Position numbers and translations under genes: made by a program
Assembly: GCA_030645355.1 (NCBI GenBank)
Contig: JAUSNJ010000032.1
Coordinates: 1-47,937, forward strand
Origin: Rhodoferax sp.
Lineage (GTDB): Bacteria > Pseudomonadota > Gammaproteobacteria > Burkholderiales > Burkholderiaceae_C
Reading direction: 5' to 3'
Length of the DNA: 47,937 nucleotides
The notes under the pieces: generated by a model
Database searches by the model: none
Told to the model about the DNA's origin: nothing
The model's input: the letters and a program-made list of their open reading frames with translations, nothing else
Shown: positions 23,482 to 32,195 of the stretch, piece by piece
Numbering within the stretch: position 1 is the first letter of the stretch
Layout: each line of letters begins with the position of its first letter

Positions 23482-24633
23482 ATGCCAGTGAAGGTCTTGC
23501 GGTTGCCACGGTCCAAAGTCAAACTGGGTGAGCCCCTGCCCTGGGGCGTGCGGGATGAAACCGGCCTGTTGCTGCTCTCCAAAGGCCACATCCTGACTAC
23601 CGAGCACCAGTTGGAGCTGCTCCTTTCGCGCGGAGCCTTTGTGGATGTTGAGGAGATCAGGGCCAGCGCACGTGATGAGCAAGCCGCCCAGCCCCCGACC
23701 GTGGCCATTGCTCCCAACCTGTTTGGAGAGTGGGAGCAGACCCCGCAGGCGCTCAGGACCCTGCTGACAGACGCCGACGTGCACGAGAACTTTGTGCCCC
23801 GGCTGGACCTGTTTGCTGCCCAAGTCCTGACGCTGGTGGACAGTAGTGCCGACATCGCCATTTACCGCACCGTGCGCCAGGACAACGCCCAGAGCTTCTA
23901 CTACGGGTACTCGCACGCGCTGCATACGGGCGTGCTGTGCGTGCTGATGGCGCGCCATCTGCACTGGCCCCCTGCGCGGGTGCAGACCCTGCTCAAGGCG
24001 GCATTGACCATGAACCTGAGCATCCTGGAATTGCAGGGCCAGATGGCCGCACAGGACGTGCCCATGCGCGAGCGCCAGCACACCGAGATTCACAACCATC
24101 CGGAAGATGCCGTGGCCATGCTGGAAAAGTGGGGCGTTAATGACTCTGACTGGCTGCAAGCCGTGGCCCAACACCACGAGCACCCGGACGGAACAGGCTA
24201 CCCGCAAGGCTGCACCGACATGGGCGAAATGGCGCTGGCGCTGCGGGTGTGTGATGTGTTCATGGCCAAAATCAGTCCCCGCGTGCTACGCCCCGCAGTG
24301 GCGCCGCAAGAAGCCGTGCGCCAGCTCTACCGCGAAGACCACGGTGGCCCCTTGTCAACGGCCATCATCAAGGAGTTTGGCATTTACCCACCGGGAGACT
24401 TTGTGAAGCTGGCCTCGGGCGAGCTGGGCGTCGTGGTGCAGCGCACCGACAATGCGCGCGCGCCCATCGTCGCCAGCATCACCGACACCAGCGGGCACCC
24501 GGTTGCCAGAACGCTCAAGCACGACACCAGTCAGGCCGAATTTGCGATTGTGGGAGCCGCCGGCCACCCGGCCATGCTGGCACGCCTTCCACCGGAGCGG
24601 CTGTACGGGTTCGCCAAGGTTCAAACAGGCTAA
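23482..24633 (+). CDS. Degenerate HD-GYP domain protein
   Basis: The 383-residue product has the layout of an HD-GYP cyclic-di-GMP phosphodiesterase, but the metal-binding HD dyad is missing. The N-terminal ~60 residues (GLLLLSKGHILTTEHQLELL) match the cap often found before HD-GYP. The first helix HALHTGVLCVLMARHL aligns, then KAALTMNLSILELQ stands where LLHDIGK is expected (residues 172-180), so HD has become MN. The GYP block HHEHPDGTGYP (231-241) is intact. It has no signal peptide or membrane segment. ATG 23482 follows AGGAGAG. Without HD it may bind c-di-GMP or another protein rather than cleave it. A Lon-like ATPase follows 136 bases on, on the same strand. Confidence 0.82.
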   Translation: MPVKVLRLPRSKVKLGEPLPWGVRDETGLLLLSKGHILTTEHQLELLLSRGAFVDVEEIRASARDEQAAQPPTVAIAPNLFGEWEQTPQALRTLLTDADVHENFVPRLDLFAAQVLTLVDSSADIAIYRTVRQDNAQSFYYGYSHALHTGVLCVLMARHLHWPPARVQTLLKAALTMNLSILELQGQMAAQDVPMRERQHTEIHNHPEDAVAMLEKWGVNDSDWLQAVAQHHEHPDGTGYPQGCTDMGEMALALRVCDVFMAKISPRVLRPAVAPQEAVRQLYREDHGGPLSTAIIKEFGIYPPGDFVKLASGELGVVVQRTDNARAPIVASITDTSGHPVARTLKHDTSQAEFAIVGAAGHPAMLARLPPERLYGFAKVQTG

Positions 24634-24769
24634 GGTTTTCAGGGCGGCGTAAACGCCAAAGACCAAAGTGCCCCCACAAAGCGTGGTTTTTATTGCACTA
24701 CACAAAGGCCTGACCTGTGCTTCAATGGAGCCGTTGTATTGGTTCAAAGTCATTACACCGGAGGCCACC

Positions 24770-25765
24770 ATGGAATCTCGCAGTCTTGTTCCGCAGTCTT
24801 CCGTATTTCAACTCCCGGTGGCGCAGATGCGCCGGGTATTCCAGCCTGACGAGGTCGAGCGCAAACTGTCCAAGCTGCAGGACAACGAGCACGACAGCCT
24901 GCGCGCCACCTACCGGCGCATGCTGGAGCGCGGCCCGCAGCGCTTCTCGGTCAAGCCCTGGGGCGTGCCCAATATGGCCAGCCTGTACCAGTCTCTGCCC
25001 AATTTCACCGAGGTGCTGGACGACGTCAAACGCCACGTCGCATTGGCCCAGGACAGCCAGGACGCACTGGAGGTAACGCCCATTCTGTTGCTGGGGCCCC
25101 CGGGCATTGGCAAAACCCATTTCGCCAAAAAGCTGGCCGACCTGCTGGGCACCGGCATGAGCCTGGTGCCCATGAGCTCCATGACGGCGGGCTGGCTGCT
25201 GTCGGGATCAAGCTCGCAATGGAAAGGCGCCAAACCCGGCAAGGTGTTTGAGGCGCTGGTGGACGGCGAGTACGCCAACCCGGTGATCGTGGTGGACGAG
25301 ATCGACAAGGCCAGTGCCGATGCCCAATACGACCCGCTGGGCGCGCTCTACAGCCTGCTGGAGCACGACACCGCGCAAAGCTTTACCGACGAGTTTGCCG
25401 AAGTGGCCATCGATGCCAGCCAGGTGATCTGGGTCACCACCGCCAATGACGAACGCAACATACCGGCGCCCATTTTGAACCGCATGAATGTCTTTGCGGT
25501 GGAAGCCCCCACCCTGGAGGCGGCCCGCCAGATTGCCCGCGAGTTGTACCAGAGCATCCGCGACGCCCACGGCTGGGGCAAGCGTTTTGCCCCGGAGCCC
25601 GGGGACGACCTGCTCGATGCATTGAGTGCGATGCCTCCGCGGGACATGCGCCGCGCGCTGATGACCGGCTTTGGCAATGCCCGGCTGGACGCCCGCGGTG
25701 ACGTCAGCGTCGTCGACCTGCCCAAGGCGGGTGGCAAAAAGGGCTCAATCGGCTTTATGCAGTGA
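24770..25765 (+). CDS. AAA+ ATPase, Lon-like, without protease domain
   Basis: This 331-residue cytoplasmic protein is essentially a single AAA+ module. Walker A is GPPGIGKT (residues 109-116), Walker B VIVVDEID (173-180), sensor 1 WVTTAND, and the arginine-finger region PILNRMNVF. The sequence around it resembles the ATPase domain of Lon, but the N-terminal substrate domain and the Ser-Lys protease domain are absent. The first ~70 residues are helical and charged (DEVERKLSKLQDNEHDSLRAT). ATG 24770 is chosen for GGAGG at good spacing. Its 3' end overlaps the convergent diguanylate cyclase by 21 bases. It could act as an unfoldase or remodelling factor; the partner is unknown. Confidence 0.85.
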   Translation: MESRSLVPQSSVFQLPVAQMRRVFQPDEVERKLSKLQDNEHDSLRATYRRMLERGPQRFSVKPWGVPNMASLYQSLPNFTEVLDDVKRHVALAQDSQDALEVTPILLLGPPGIGKTHFAKKLADLLGTGMSLVPMSSMTAGWLLSGSSSQWKGAKPGKVFEALVDGEYANPVIVVDEIDKASADAQYDPLGALYSLLEHDTAQSFTDEFAEVAIDASQVIWVTTANDERNIPAPILNRMNVFAVEAPTLEAARQIARELYQSIRDAHGWGKRFAPEPGDDLLDALSAMPPRDMRRALMTGFGNARLDARGDVSVVDLPKAGGKKGSIGFMQ

Positions 25766-26893
25766 GGTCACCAGTGGCGCCGCTTCGCAGCGGTTCCTGC
25801 CGGCTTCCTTTGCGCGGTACAAGGCCTCGTCCGCGCGTTTGAGGGTAGTGCCCGAGTCGGTGCGGCGTATGTGCTCGGCCACGCCAATCGAGACCGTGAC
25901 GCGCACGTCCGGGGAAATGCCCGAAAAGTCGAGCCGCTCAATGCACGCCCTGACGCGCTCGGCCGTCACCATCGCACCCTCCAGCGGTGTGTCGGTCAGC
26001 ACCATGACAAATTCTTCACCGCCATACCGCCCAAAGAAATCGAGTTGCCGCAACGAACCGGACGCGCTTCGGGCGACGCTGCGTATGACCTCGTCGCCAA
26101 GCTGGTGACCATAGGTATCGTTAATTCTCTTGAACCAGTCGATATCGACCATGCAAATGCAAAAGGCGCTTCCGTTTCGCTGGCACCGGTGTGTCTCTTC
26201 CGTGATGCGCTCCATCAAGTAGCGGCGGTTGTAGACGCCGGTCAACTCGTCGCGTATGGCCATGTCGCTGATGCGCTGCAAGGCAACCTCCAGCTCGCTG
26301 TTCTGCCGGGCCAACGCCAGATTTTTCTCACTCACATTGCGCCGTAGACCGCCCACCATACCAGCTAAAAAACTGAATTGCCCCAAAGCCATTGCAAAGG
26401 CGACCCACAGCAACAATTCGAGCCGCAGATTCACGCTGTCTGCGCGGAAGTACAGCAGCGTGGCGACCAACACGGCATACACCGACAGAATCAGTACTGC
26501 CAGCTGCATGAAGCCCCGCGCCTTGAAGCGAAACATGCCAAAGGAAAACATGGCCAGCCCCAGCAGCAAGAACGCGCCGCGCGCCAGCCCGGCGAAAAAC
26601 ATGATGTACAGGCCCAGCATGGCCGGAACGGCGATTTGCAGAAAGGTCAGGCTGGGGTCTTTGAAGCGCTGGTTGATGCCACTGCGAATCGTCACGTAGA
26701 CCACCATGTTGAAGGCCAGCGCAACCGCCGCATAGACCGTGACATGCGGTGTGCTGAGAAAGCCCAGAGCCCAGCACAGCAGCACAAACGCCAGATTCAT
26801 CACATGGGCTGCAACGCCGACGAAGAACCGCCGCAGGCGAATGCGCTGCGCCGGCGCATCGGGCGGATAGATGGCAAAGCCTGCGACCGTCAT
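25745..26893 (-). CDS. Membrane-bound diguanylate cyclase (GGDEF)
   Basis: The 382-residue protein makes cyclic di-GMP. Residues ~25-180 form five to six membrane helices of an unidentified sensor, and a short coiled coil (NLALARQNSELEVALQRISD) leads into GGDEF. The active-site motif is GGEEF at residues 291-295. Five residues before it stands RQLD (282-285), the RxxD inhibitory site, so product feedback is expected. The ATG overlaps the stop of the upstream histidine kinase as ATGA, so the two are translated together. The end overlaps the AAA+ gene on the other strand by 21 bases. It is the last gene of the signalling cluster. Confidence 0.92.
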   Translation of the reverse strand: MTVAGFAIYPPDAPAQRIRLRRFFVGVAAHVMNLAFVLLCWALGFLSTPHVTVYAAVALAFNMVVYVTIRSGINQRFKDPSLTFLQIAVPAMLGLYIMFFAGLARGAFLLLGLAMFSFGMFRFKARGFMQLAVLILSVYAVLVATLLYFRADSVNLRLELLLWVAFAMALGQFSFLAGMVGGLRRNVSEKNLALARQNSELEVALQRISDMAIRDELTGVYNRRYLMERITEETHRCQRNGSAFCICMVDIDWFKRINDTYGHQLGDEVIRSVARSASGSLRQLDFFGRYGGEEFVMVLTDTPLEGAMVTAERVRACIERLDFSGISPDVRVTVSIGVAEHIRRTDSGTTLKRADEALYRAKEAGRNRCEAAPLVTSLHKAD

Positions 26894-29058
26894 AGGCCGC
26901 CAGCACAGGGCAACTCGATCCAGAACCGGCTGCCAACGCCCTCCGTGCTCTCAAAACCAATGCGCCCGCCCATTTGCTCGACCACGTAGCGTGTGATAAC
27001 CAGGCCTATTCCAACACCCTCTATAGGCCCGCGCTCGGCGCCGAGGCGGCTGAAAGGCTGGAACAGTTCCCCTTGGCGCTGCGCCGCAATGCCGCGACCC
27101 GTATCGGTCACGACCAGGCGCACCTGCGCGCCATCGACCAGGTCCACCTGCACCCGCACGCTGCCACCCGGCCGGTTGTACTTGATGGCATTGGACAACA
27201 GGTTGAGCAACGCTTGCCTGAGTCTCAGGGGGTCCACTTGCACCGCCTGGCCCCCCGGCGGGTCCACCTGCAACACAACGCCGCGCTGTGCCGCCAACGT
27301 GCGAACCTGCGCCACACACTGCACCACCAGTGGCGCAATGTCCACTGTCTCGATGTGAAGTTCCAGGCTCCCCCTCTCTATGCGGCTGAGGTCCAGCAGT
27401 TCGTTGATCAGCTCCATCAAGTGTTGGCCGGCCAGCAAAATATCATGCACATTGTCCAGTTGGCCCGACGCCAGCGGGGGATCCGTATCGGTCTCCAACA
27501 GTTGTGCAAACCCGATCACCGCATTGAGGGGTGTTCGTAACTCGTGGCTCATGTGTGCCAGAAAGTCAGACTTGGCGGCGCTCAGGCGCTGCGCCTCCTG
27601 CGTGGCCAGGGCCAGATCCTGCGTACGCAGGGCAACGCGCTGCTCCAGTTCCGCATTGAGCTGCTGCAACGCGGTTTGCGCCGCATGGATCTCGCTAATG
27701 TTCTGCACCGTACCCCGTGAACGCAGGGGCTTGCCCTGGTCATCGAAGTCGGAGGTACAGCATTCCAGCACCCACTTGATCCGCCCGTCGGGCATCAGCA
27801 GCCGGTGCTTGATCTCGTAGGGTTCGCGATGGATCAGCGAGTCGGTGTAGGCCTGGTTCACCGCTGCGCGATCGTCGGGGTGGATGGCATCGAGAAAGGC
27901 TTCGTAGGTCGCGGCAAACGCGCTCTGGTCGATTTCAAACAGGCGAAAGATCTCGTCCGACCAGACCAGCGTGTTGCGCACCAGATCCAGCTCCCAGCTG
28001 CCGACTCCGGCAATGTGCTGCGCTTCGGCCAGGCGAGAGTGCCCCAGCAGAAGTTCGGCCTCCTGTTGTTCCGCGGAGCGCTCATACTGGCGCCGGCGTC
28101 GCTGGTAGACCCAGAGCGTTGCACAGCCCACGACGCTGACGAAAGCAAACAGCCCGGCCTCCTGCATTGCGGCGCGGCGCCAGGGCTCGAACATGGTATG
28201 CAGATCACGCGAAACGGCCACCACCAGGGGCTGGTCCATGTTCAGTTCGGACGGCCAGATGGTGCGCTGTGCCAGCATCCGCTGGTCGCCTGTGGCATAC
28301 ACGGTATCCACCGCCACGGTGGCGCTTTGCCCGCTGTCACGGTGACGGGTAAACAGACTTCCCGGCACAGCCAGATTCTTGCCACTCAGGTCCTTGCGCT
28401 CGGGCTCATGCACGAACAGCGTGCCTCCGCCATGGGCAAGACCGGACTGCGCGTCAGGCGTGTAGAGCGCCGAGGCCAATACCGTTCTGGCGAAGGCAGG
28501 TTCCAGCGAGGCGTACACCGCGCCGGCAAACTCACCGCTGGGGCTTGCCATACTGCGCACCATAGCCATTGCAAACGTATTGATCAGCGTCCTGATGGGC
28601 TCAACCATATAGAGGCGACCCGGGTTGTTGCCGGCGGCTGCGGCCTGAAACCACGCACGGTGCGCTACGCTGGAGCCAATGACCGAAGGGCTGTTGGACG
28701 CCATGATGACGCCCTGGGAATTGACCACCAGCATCACCCGAACACCCGGCAGCGTCTCGCTGAAAACCTGCAGCCTGCGGTTCAGGAAGCCAACGCTGTT
28801 GCGTTCCTGCTGGAAGCGGGGAAAATCTTCACGCACGCTTTCCATAGCCTTGTTGGCCGCAGCCATCTGGGGTACCAGATTGCTCTCGATGACCACTGTC
28901 TGCTGCAACAGGCGCAGGCGCTGCATGGCGTCGACGGCCCGGTACTCCAGGTACTGGGAATAGCCAAGGTATGTGCCAAACAGTAGCAAAACGCCCATCA
29001 AAAACGCCCATTCCTGGCGTTTCCGACGATGGCGCTGCAATGTTCTTGGCACCGTCAT
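26890..29058 (-). CDS. Cache-PAS sensor histidine kinase
   Basis: The 722-residue membrane kinase has one N-terminal helix (~18-33), a periplasmic double-Cache-like sensor (~40-295), a second helix (~300-320), a PAS domain (~350-470, GVGSWELDLVRNTLVWSDEIFRLF), a HisKA H-box HMSHELRTPLNAVIGF with the phosphorylated histidine near residue 502, and HATPase boxes NLLSNAIKYN, DTGRGI and GVGIGLVI. It has no receiver, unlike its neighbour. Both ends overlap flanking genes by four bases (ATGA), linking it with the hybrid kinase upstream and the diguanylate cyclase downstream. The ligand is unknown. It appears to be a paralogue of the adjacent kinase at 29055. Confidence 0.93.
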   Translation of the reverse strand: MTVPRTLQRHRRKRQEWAFLMGVLLLFGTYLGYSQYLEYRAVDAMQRLRLLQQTVVIESNLVPQMAAANKAMESVREDFPRFQQERNSVGFLNRRLQVFSETLPGVRVMLVVNSQGVIMASNSPSVIGSSVAHRAWFQAAAAGNNPGRLYMVEPIRTLINTFAMAMVRSMASPSGEFAGAVYASLEPAFARTVLASALYTPDAQSGLAHGGGTLFVHEPERKDLSGKNLAVPGSLFTRHRDSGQSATVAVDTVYATGDQRMLAQRTIWPSELNMDQPLVVAVSRDLHTMFEPWRRAAMQEAGLFAFVSVVGCATLWVYQRRRRQYERSAEQQEAELLLGHSRLAEAQHIAGVGSWELDLVRNTLVWSDEIFRLFEIDQSAFAATYEAFLDAIHPDDRAAVNQAYTDSLIHREPYEIKHRLLMPDGRIKWVLECCTSDFDDQGKPLRSRGTVQNISEIHAAQTALQQLNAELEQRVALRTQDLALATQEAQRLSAAKSDFLAHMSHELRTPLNAVIGFAQLLETDTDPPLASGQLDNVHDILLAGQHLMELINELLDLSRIERGSLELHIETVDIAPLVVQCVAQVRTLAAQRGVVLQVDPPGGQAVQVDPLRLRQALLNLLSNAIKYNRPGGSVRVQVDLVDGAQVRLVVTDTGRGIAAQRQGELFQPFSRLGAERGPIEGVGIGLVITRYVVEQMGGRIGFESTEGVGSRFWIELPCAGGL

Positions 29059-32000
29059 CGTGGCATCGGCATGGCCACACCAGCCGAGAGCCAGTGGTCT
29101 ACCACCGCATGGAAACGCCGCACATCCAGCGGCTTGGTCAGGTAATCGCTAAAGCCTGCTACCCGGCCCCGCTCAATGTCACTGGTCATTGCGTTGGCGC
29201 TGACCGCGACCACCGGGATGCCGGCCAGGCGAGGATCCGCTTTGAGAACTTCGAGGACTGCAAAACCGTCCATGCCCGGCATATTGATGTCCAACAGGAT
29301 CAACGCCGGGCGATGGGCCAGCGCCAAGGCAATGCCCTGCGCCGGCGTCTCGGCGGCAAGCACTTCAATGTGGGGCCTGCGTGCCAGGATCTTCACGACC
29401 AGTCGCAAGTTGACCAAATTGTCCTCAATGCACAGTATGCGGCATGGCGCGGCCTCAGCGCCCGGCACAAGCGCGTCGCCCACGTCAGGGTCCCCGACTG
29501 CCGGCCACGCCGTATTGGGGTCGGGCCCAGGACCTGTTACCGGATCGGGCAGCGTTTCGCGCACCAGTTCAATCCAGAAGCGGCTGCCCACTCCGACTTT
29601 GCTCTCTACGCCCACGGTGCCGCCCATCATTCCGGCAATGCGCCGCGCGATACTCAGACCAATGCCCGTTCCCTCAATGCCGCTGCCTTCTGCGCCCAGC
29701 CGGCTGAATGGCAGAAACAGCTCGCCCAACCGTTCGGCGGCAATGCCCGCTCCGGTATCTTGGACAACCACACGCAGGCAACCGGGGGTTACTTCCTGCA
29801 ACTGCACTTTGACGCTTCCTCCGATTGCGTTGTATTTGATGGCGTTGGACAGCAGGTTGAGTAGCACCTGGCGCAGTCGCATCCGGTCGGCCCGTACGGC
29901 GGCACCAGGCAACGGCTCATAGGCCAAAGCAATATGGCGCAGGTCAGCAGCGCCCGACACCAGATGCAGGCACTCCTGCACCACCGTGTCCACTTCCACG
30001 GGCTCCATGTCCAGCGCGGTACGACCCGACTCCACCTTGGCCAGGTCCAGTATTTCGTTGATCAGTTGCAGCAGGTGACGCCCGGCACCCAGAATCTCCT
30101 GCACATTGTCTTTGTGCGGCTGCGGCAGTGTCGCGTCATAGTCCATCAGCTGCGCAAAGCCCAGTATCGAGTTCAAGGGGGTGCGCAGCTCGTGGCTCAT
30201 GCTGGCCAGGAAATTGGACTTGGCGCGGTTGGCGCGCTCGGCGTCATCGCGCGCGGCCATCAGCGCCAGCTCGGTCAGTTTGAGTTCGGTGATGTCGGTG
30301 TGGGTGATGACCACCCCTTCGTCCCCGCCCGCCACCAAGGGCAGAACGTGCATGGTGAACCAGCGCGGCCGGTGCGGCGCGTGACAGGCATAGGCCAGAC
30401 TGAAGCCGGCCTGGCGGCGCTCGATCACCGCGCGAATGCCATCGACGGCTTCCTGAGCCTCCGGCGCCCCTTGTGCTGCGCCAGCAAGACTGGCGGCCAG
30501 GTAATTGGCACCCACACTCACGCCATTGGGCGATGGCTCGTTGGCTTGCGCGTTATCGGCGGCGAACCGTTCCCACGGCCCGTTGACCGCCCGGATCACC
30601 CCTTGCGGGTCCAATACGGCTACCTCAGCCGGCAAGGCATTCAGAATGGCCAGTTGAAACGCTTCGCTGGTCCGCAGAGCCTGTATCTGCTGGCTATTCG
30701 TGACATCTGCGACAACGGCAATCAGACTGTCGACCATGCCACGCGCATCGCACACCGCGGCCACCGAGATGTCGACCCACAGCAGGCGCCCGTCGCGGGG
30801 CAGGTAGCGTTTGGTCAGCCGGTACTGCGTACGCTGCCCCGACAGGATTTCATTGAACAAGGCGGCTTCGCGTTGCAAGTCATCCGCATGCGTGAAGTCC
30901 GCATAGTTCATCGACAACAGCGCATCCGCCTCGAATCCCAGCATTGCGCGGAACGCTTCGTTGAAACGGATGAGCTTCCCCTGGCAATCCGCATGCGCAA
31001 TGCCGGTGTTGGCGTTCTCGAAAATTCCCCGGAAAACGGCTTCACTGGCACGCAGCGCCGCATCCCGTTGTTCCAGGGTTCTGAGCAGTCGGGTAGACGT
31101 CTGCAAGATCTCACTCAACTCATCGCCACGTTTGAGCGCTGCAGGTTGCGCATATTCAGACGCAGCAACCACCTGCGCCAGTGCTTTCGAAGCCGACAAA
31201 ACCGGGCTAAGCGCGCGCCGAATCGACAACCAGGCCAGAGCGGCCACCAGCAGCGCAAAGACGCCTGTGACGACTGCCATGCGCTGCTGCACCATGCGGA
31301 TAGGCCCAAAGGCGTCTGCAGTGGGCAGCGCGCTGGCGATGTACCAGCCGGCTACCGGAATCCGCTTCGCCGAGGCCAGCACTTCAACGCCTGACAAGTT
31401 GGTGGCGATGTCCGAGCCCTCAAAGCCGTCCATGAACCGGTTGTGCAAGGCGTCGACGGCGTTGGCAGGCAGCTCCCGCAGCGCCAGCCGCTTGTCGGTG
31501 GCGGTGACCACCAGCCGGTGCGCTGGTGCGACGAGCATGTAGCCACCGGTCGTGCCGTACGGATGTTCGAAAATATGGTCCAGGAAATTGGGCTGCGCCA
31601 GATTGACAATACCACCCAACGCGCCGATCACCGCGCCCTGGCCATCGCGTATGGGCACGGCCAGGCCAAACACAGGCGCGCGCAGCTTAGTGCCAATGAC
31701 CGGTCGCCCAACCGTCGACCGGCCTTCCTTGAGGGCGGCTGCAACGTTGTCAATATTCATGTAGTTGACCCCGACACGACCCGCCGACAACGGCACCTCG
31801 GCTACCGCAACACCATTTGTCTGGCATACAACGATCCCGCCGTTGAACAAGCTGTCCAACAGCGGGCGCTGTTCCAGCAGGGCCTGCAAATCGGCCGGCC
31901 TGGCGAGGTGGGACGGGGTGATATCGCGCGCCAACCGTTCAAGCGTTGCCATGCGCTGCTCCAGTTCGTCATTGATCTGGTCGGCCAGCAGCGTGACGGT

Positions 32001-32156
32001 CGACAACTGCTGCGCACCCATCTGCACCTGCAAGTCGCGGCGCAACTCCCACGTCACATACAGCGACAGCGACAAAAATCCAGCCAGAAAGACCAGCAAT
32101 GCAATACCGGTCACACGGGTCTTGAGTGACCTAGGCTTGATCAATGCAAAATTCAT
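29055..32156 (-). CDS. Cache-PAS hybrid histidine kinase with C-terminal receiver
   Basis: The 1033-residue protein has a membrane helix near residues 15-37, a periplasmic Cache sensor (~40-280, DPYG-like HPYGTTGGYMLVAP), a second helix (~285-305), two PAS regions (~365-640), HisKA (SMSHELRTPLNSILGF, His near 650), HATPase (NLLSNAIKYN, DTGAGIAAERLGELFLPF, GTGIGLSIA) and a receiver (~902-1025) with LILLDINMPG holding the phospho-acceptor Asp near 955. The start codon lies inside a minus-strand copy of the dispersed repeat and has no good ribosome-binding site, so translation may depend on the upstream gene, which ends 39 bases away. The output partner is probably among the neighbours. Confidence 0.93.
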   Translation of the reverse strand: MNFALIKPRSLKTRVTGIALLVFLAGFLSLSLYVTWELRRDLQVQMGAQQLSTVTLLADQINDELEQRMATLERLARDITPSHLARPADLQALLEQRPLLDSLFNGGIVVCQTNGVAVAEVPLSAGRVGVNYMNIDNVAAALKEGRSTVGRPVIGTKLRAPVFGLAVPIRDGQGAVIGALGGIVNLAQPNFLDHIFEHPYGTTGGYMLVAPAHRLVVTATDKRLALRELPANAVDALHNRFMDGFEGSDIATNLSGVEVLASAKRIPVAGWYIASALPTADAFGPIRMVQQRMAVVTGVFALLVAALAWLSIRRALSPVLSASKALAQVVAASEYAQPAALKRGDELSEILQTSTRLLRTLEQRDAALRASEAVFRGIFENANTGIAHADCQGKLIRFNEAFRAMLGFEADALLSMNYADFTHADDLQREAALFNEILSGQRTQYRLTKRYLPRDGRLLWVDISVAAVCDARGMVDSLIAVVADVTNSQQIQALRTSEAFQLAILNALPAEVAVLDPQGVIRAVNGPWERFAADNAQANEPSPNGVSVGANYLAASLAGAAQGAPEAQEAVDGIRAVIERRQAGFSLAYACHAPHRPRWFTMHVLPLVAGGDEGVVITHTDITELKLTELALMAARDDAERANRAKSNFLASMSHELRTPLNSILGFAQLMDYDATLPQPHKDNVQEILGAGRHLLQLINEILDLAKVESGRTALDMEPVEVDTVVQECLHLVSGAADLRHIALAYEPLPGAAVRADRMRLRQVLLNLLSNAIKYNAIGGSVKVQLQEVTPGCLRVVVQDTGAGIAAERLGELFLPFSRLGAEGSGIEGTGIGLSIARRIAGMMGGTVGVESKVGVGSRFWIELVRETLPDPVTGPGPDPNTAWPAVGDPDVGDALVPGAEAAPCRILCIEDNLVNLRLVVKILARRPHIEVLAAETPAQGIALALAHRPALILLDINMPGMDGFAVLEVLKADPRLAGIPVVAVSANAMTSDIERGRVAGFSDYLTKPLDVRRFHAVVDHWLSAGVAMPMPR

Positions 32157-32193
32157 AGCACTGAGTCTATATCCGACGAGGGCTACCTGGTGT
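32148..32193 (-). repeat. Dispersed ~53-bp intergenic element, copy 5 (inverted, diverged)
   Basis: On the minus strand AGCCCTCG (32184-32177) is followed, 23 bases after its start, by GTGCTA (32161-32156) in the place of CAGCTA. It is the only copy in this orientation, and the ATG of the hybrid kinase begins on its last A. It fills the whole gap between two signalling genes. Confidence 0.65.
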
Positions 32194-32195
32194 TT

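Noticed and set aside
24646..24682. Terminator between the HD-GYP and AAA+ genes
   Set aside because: GGCG/CGCC and CCAC/GTGG followed by TTTTT are present, but the stems are only four base pairs, too weak to call.
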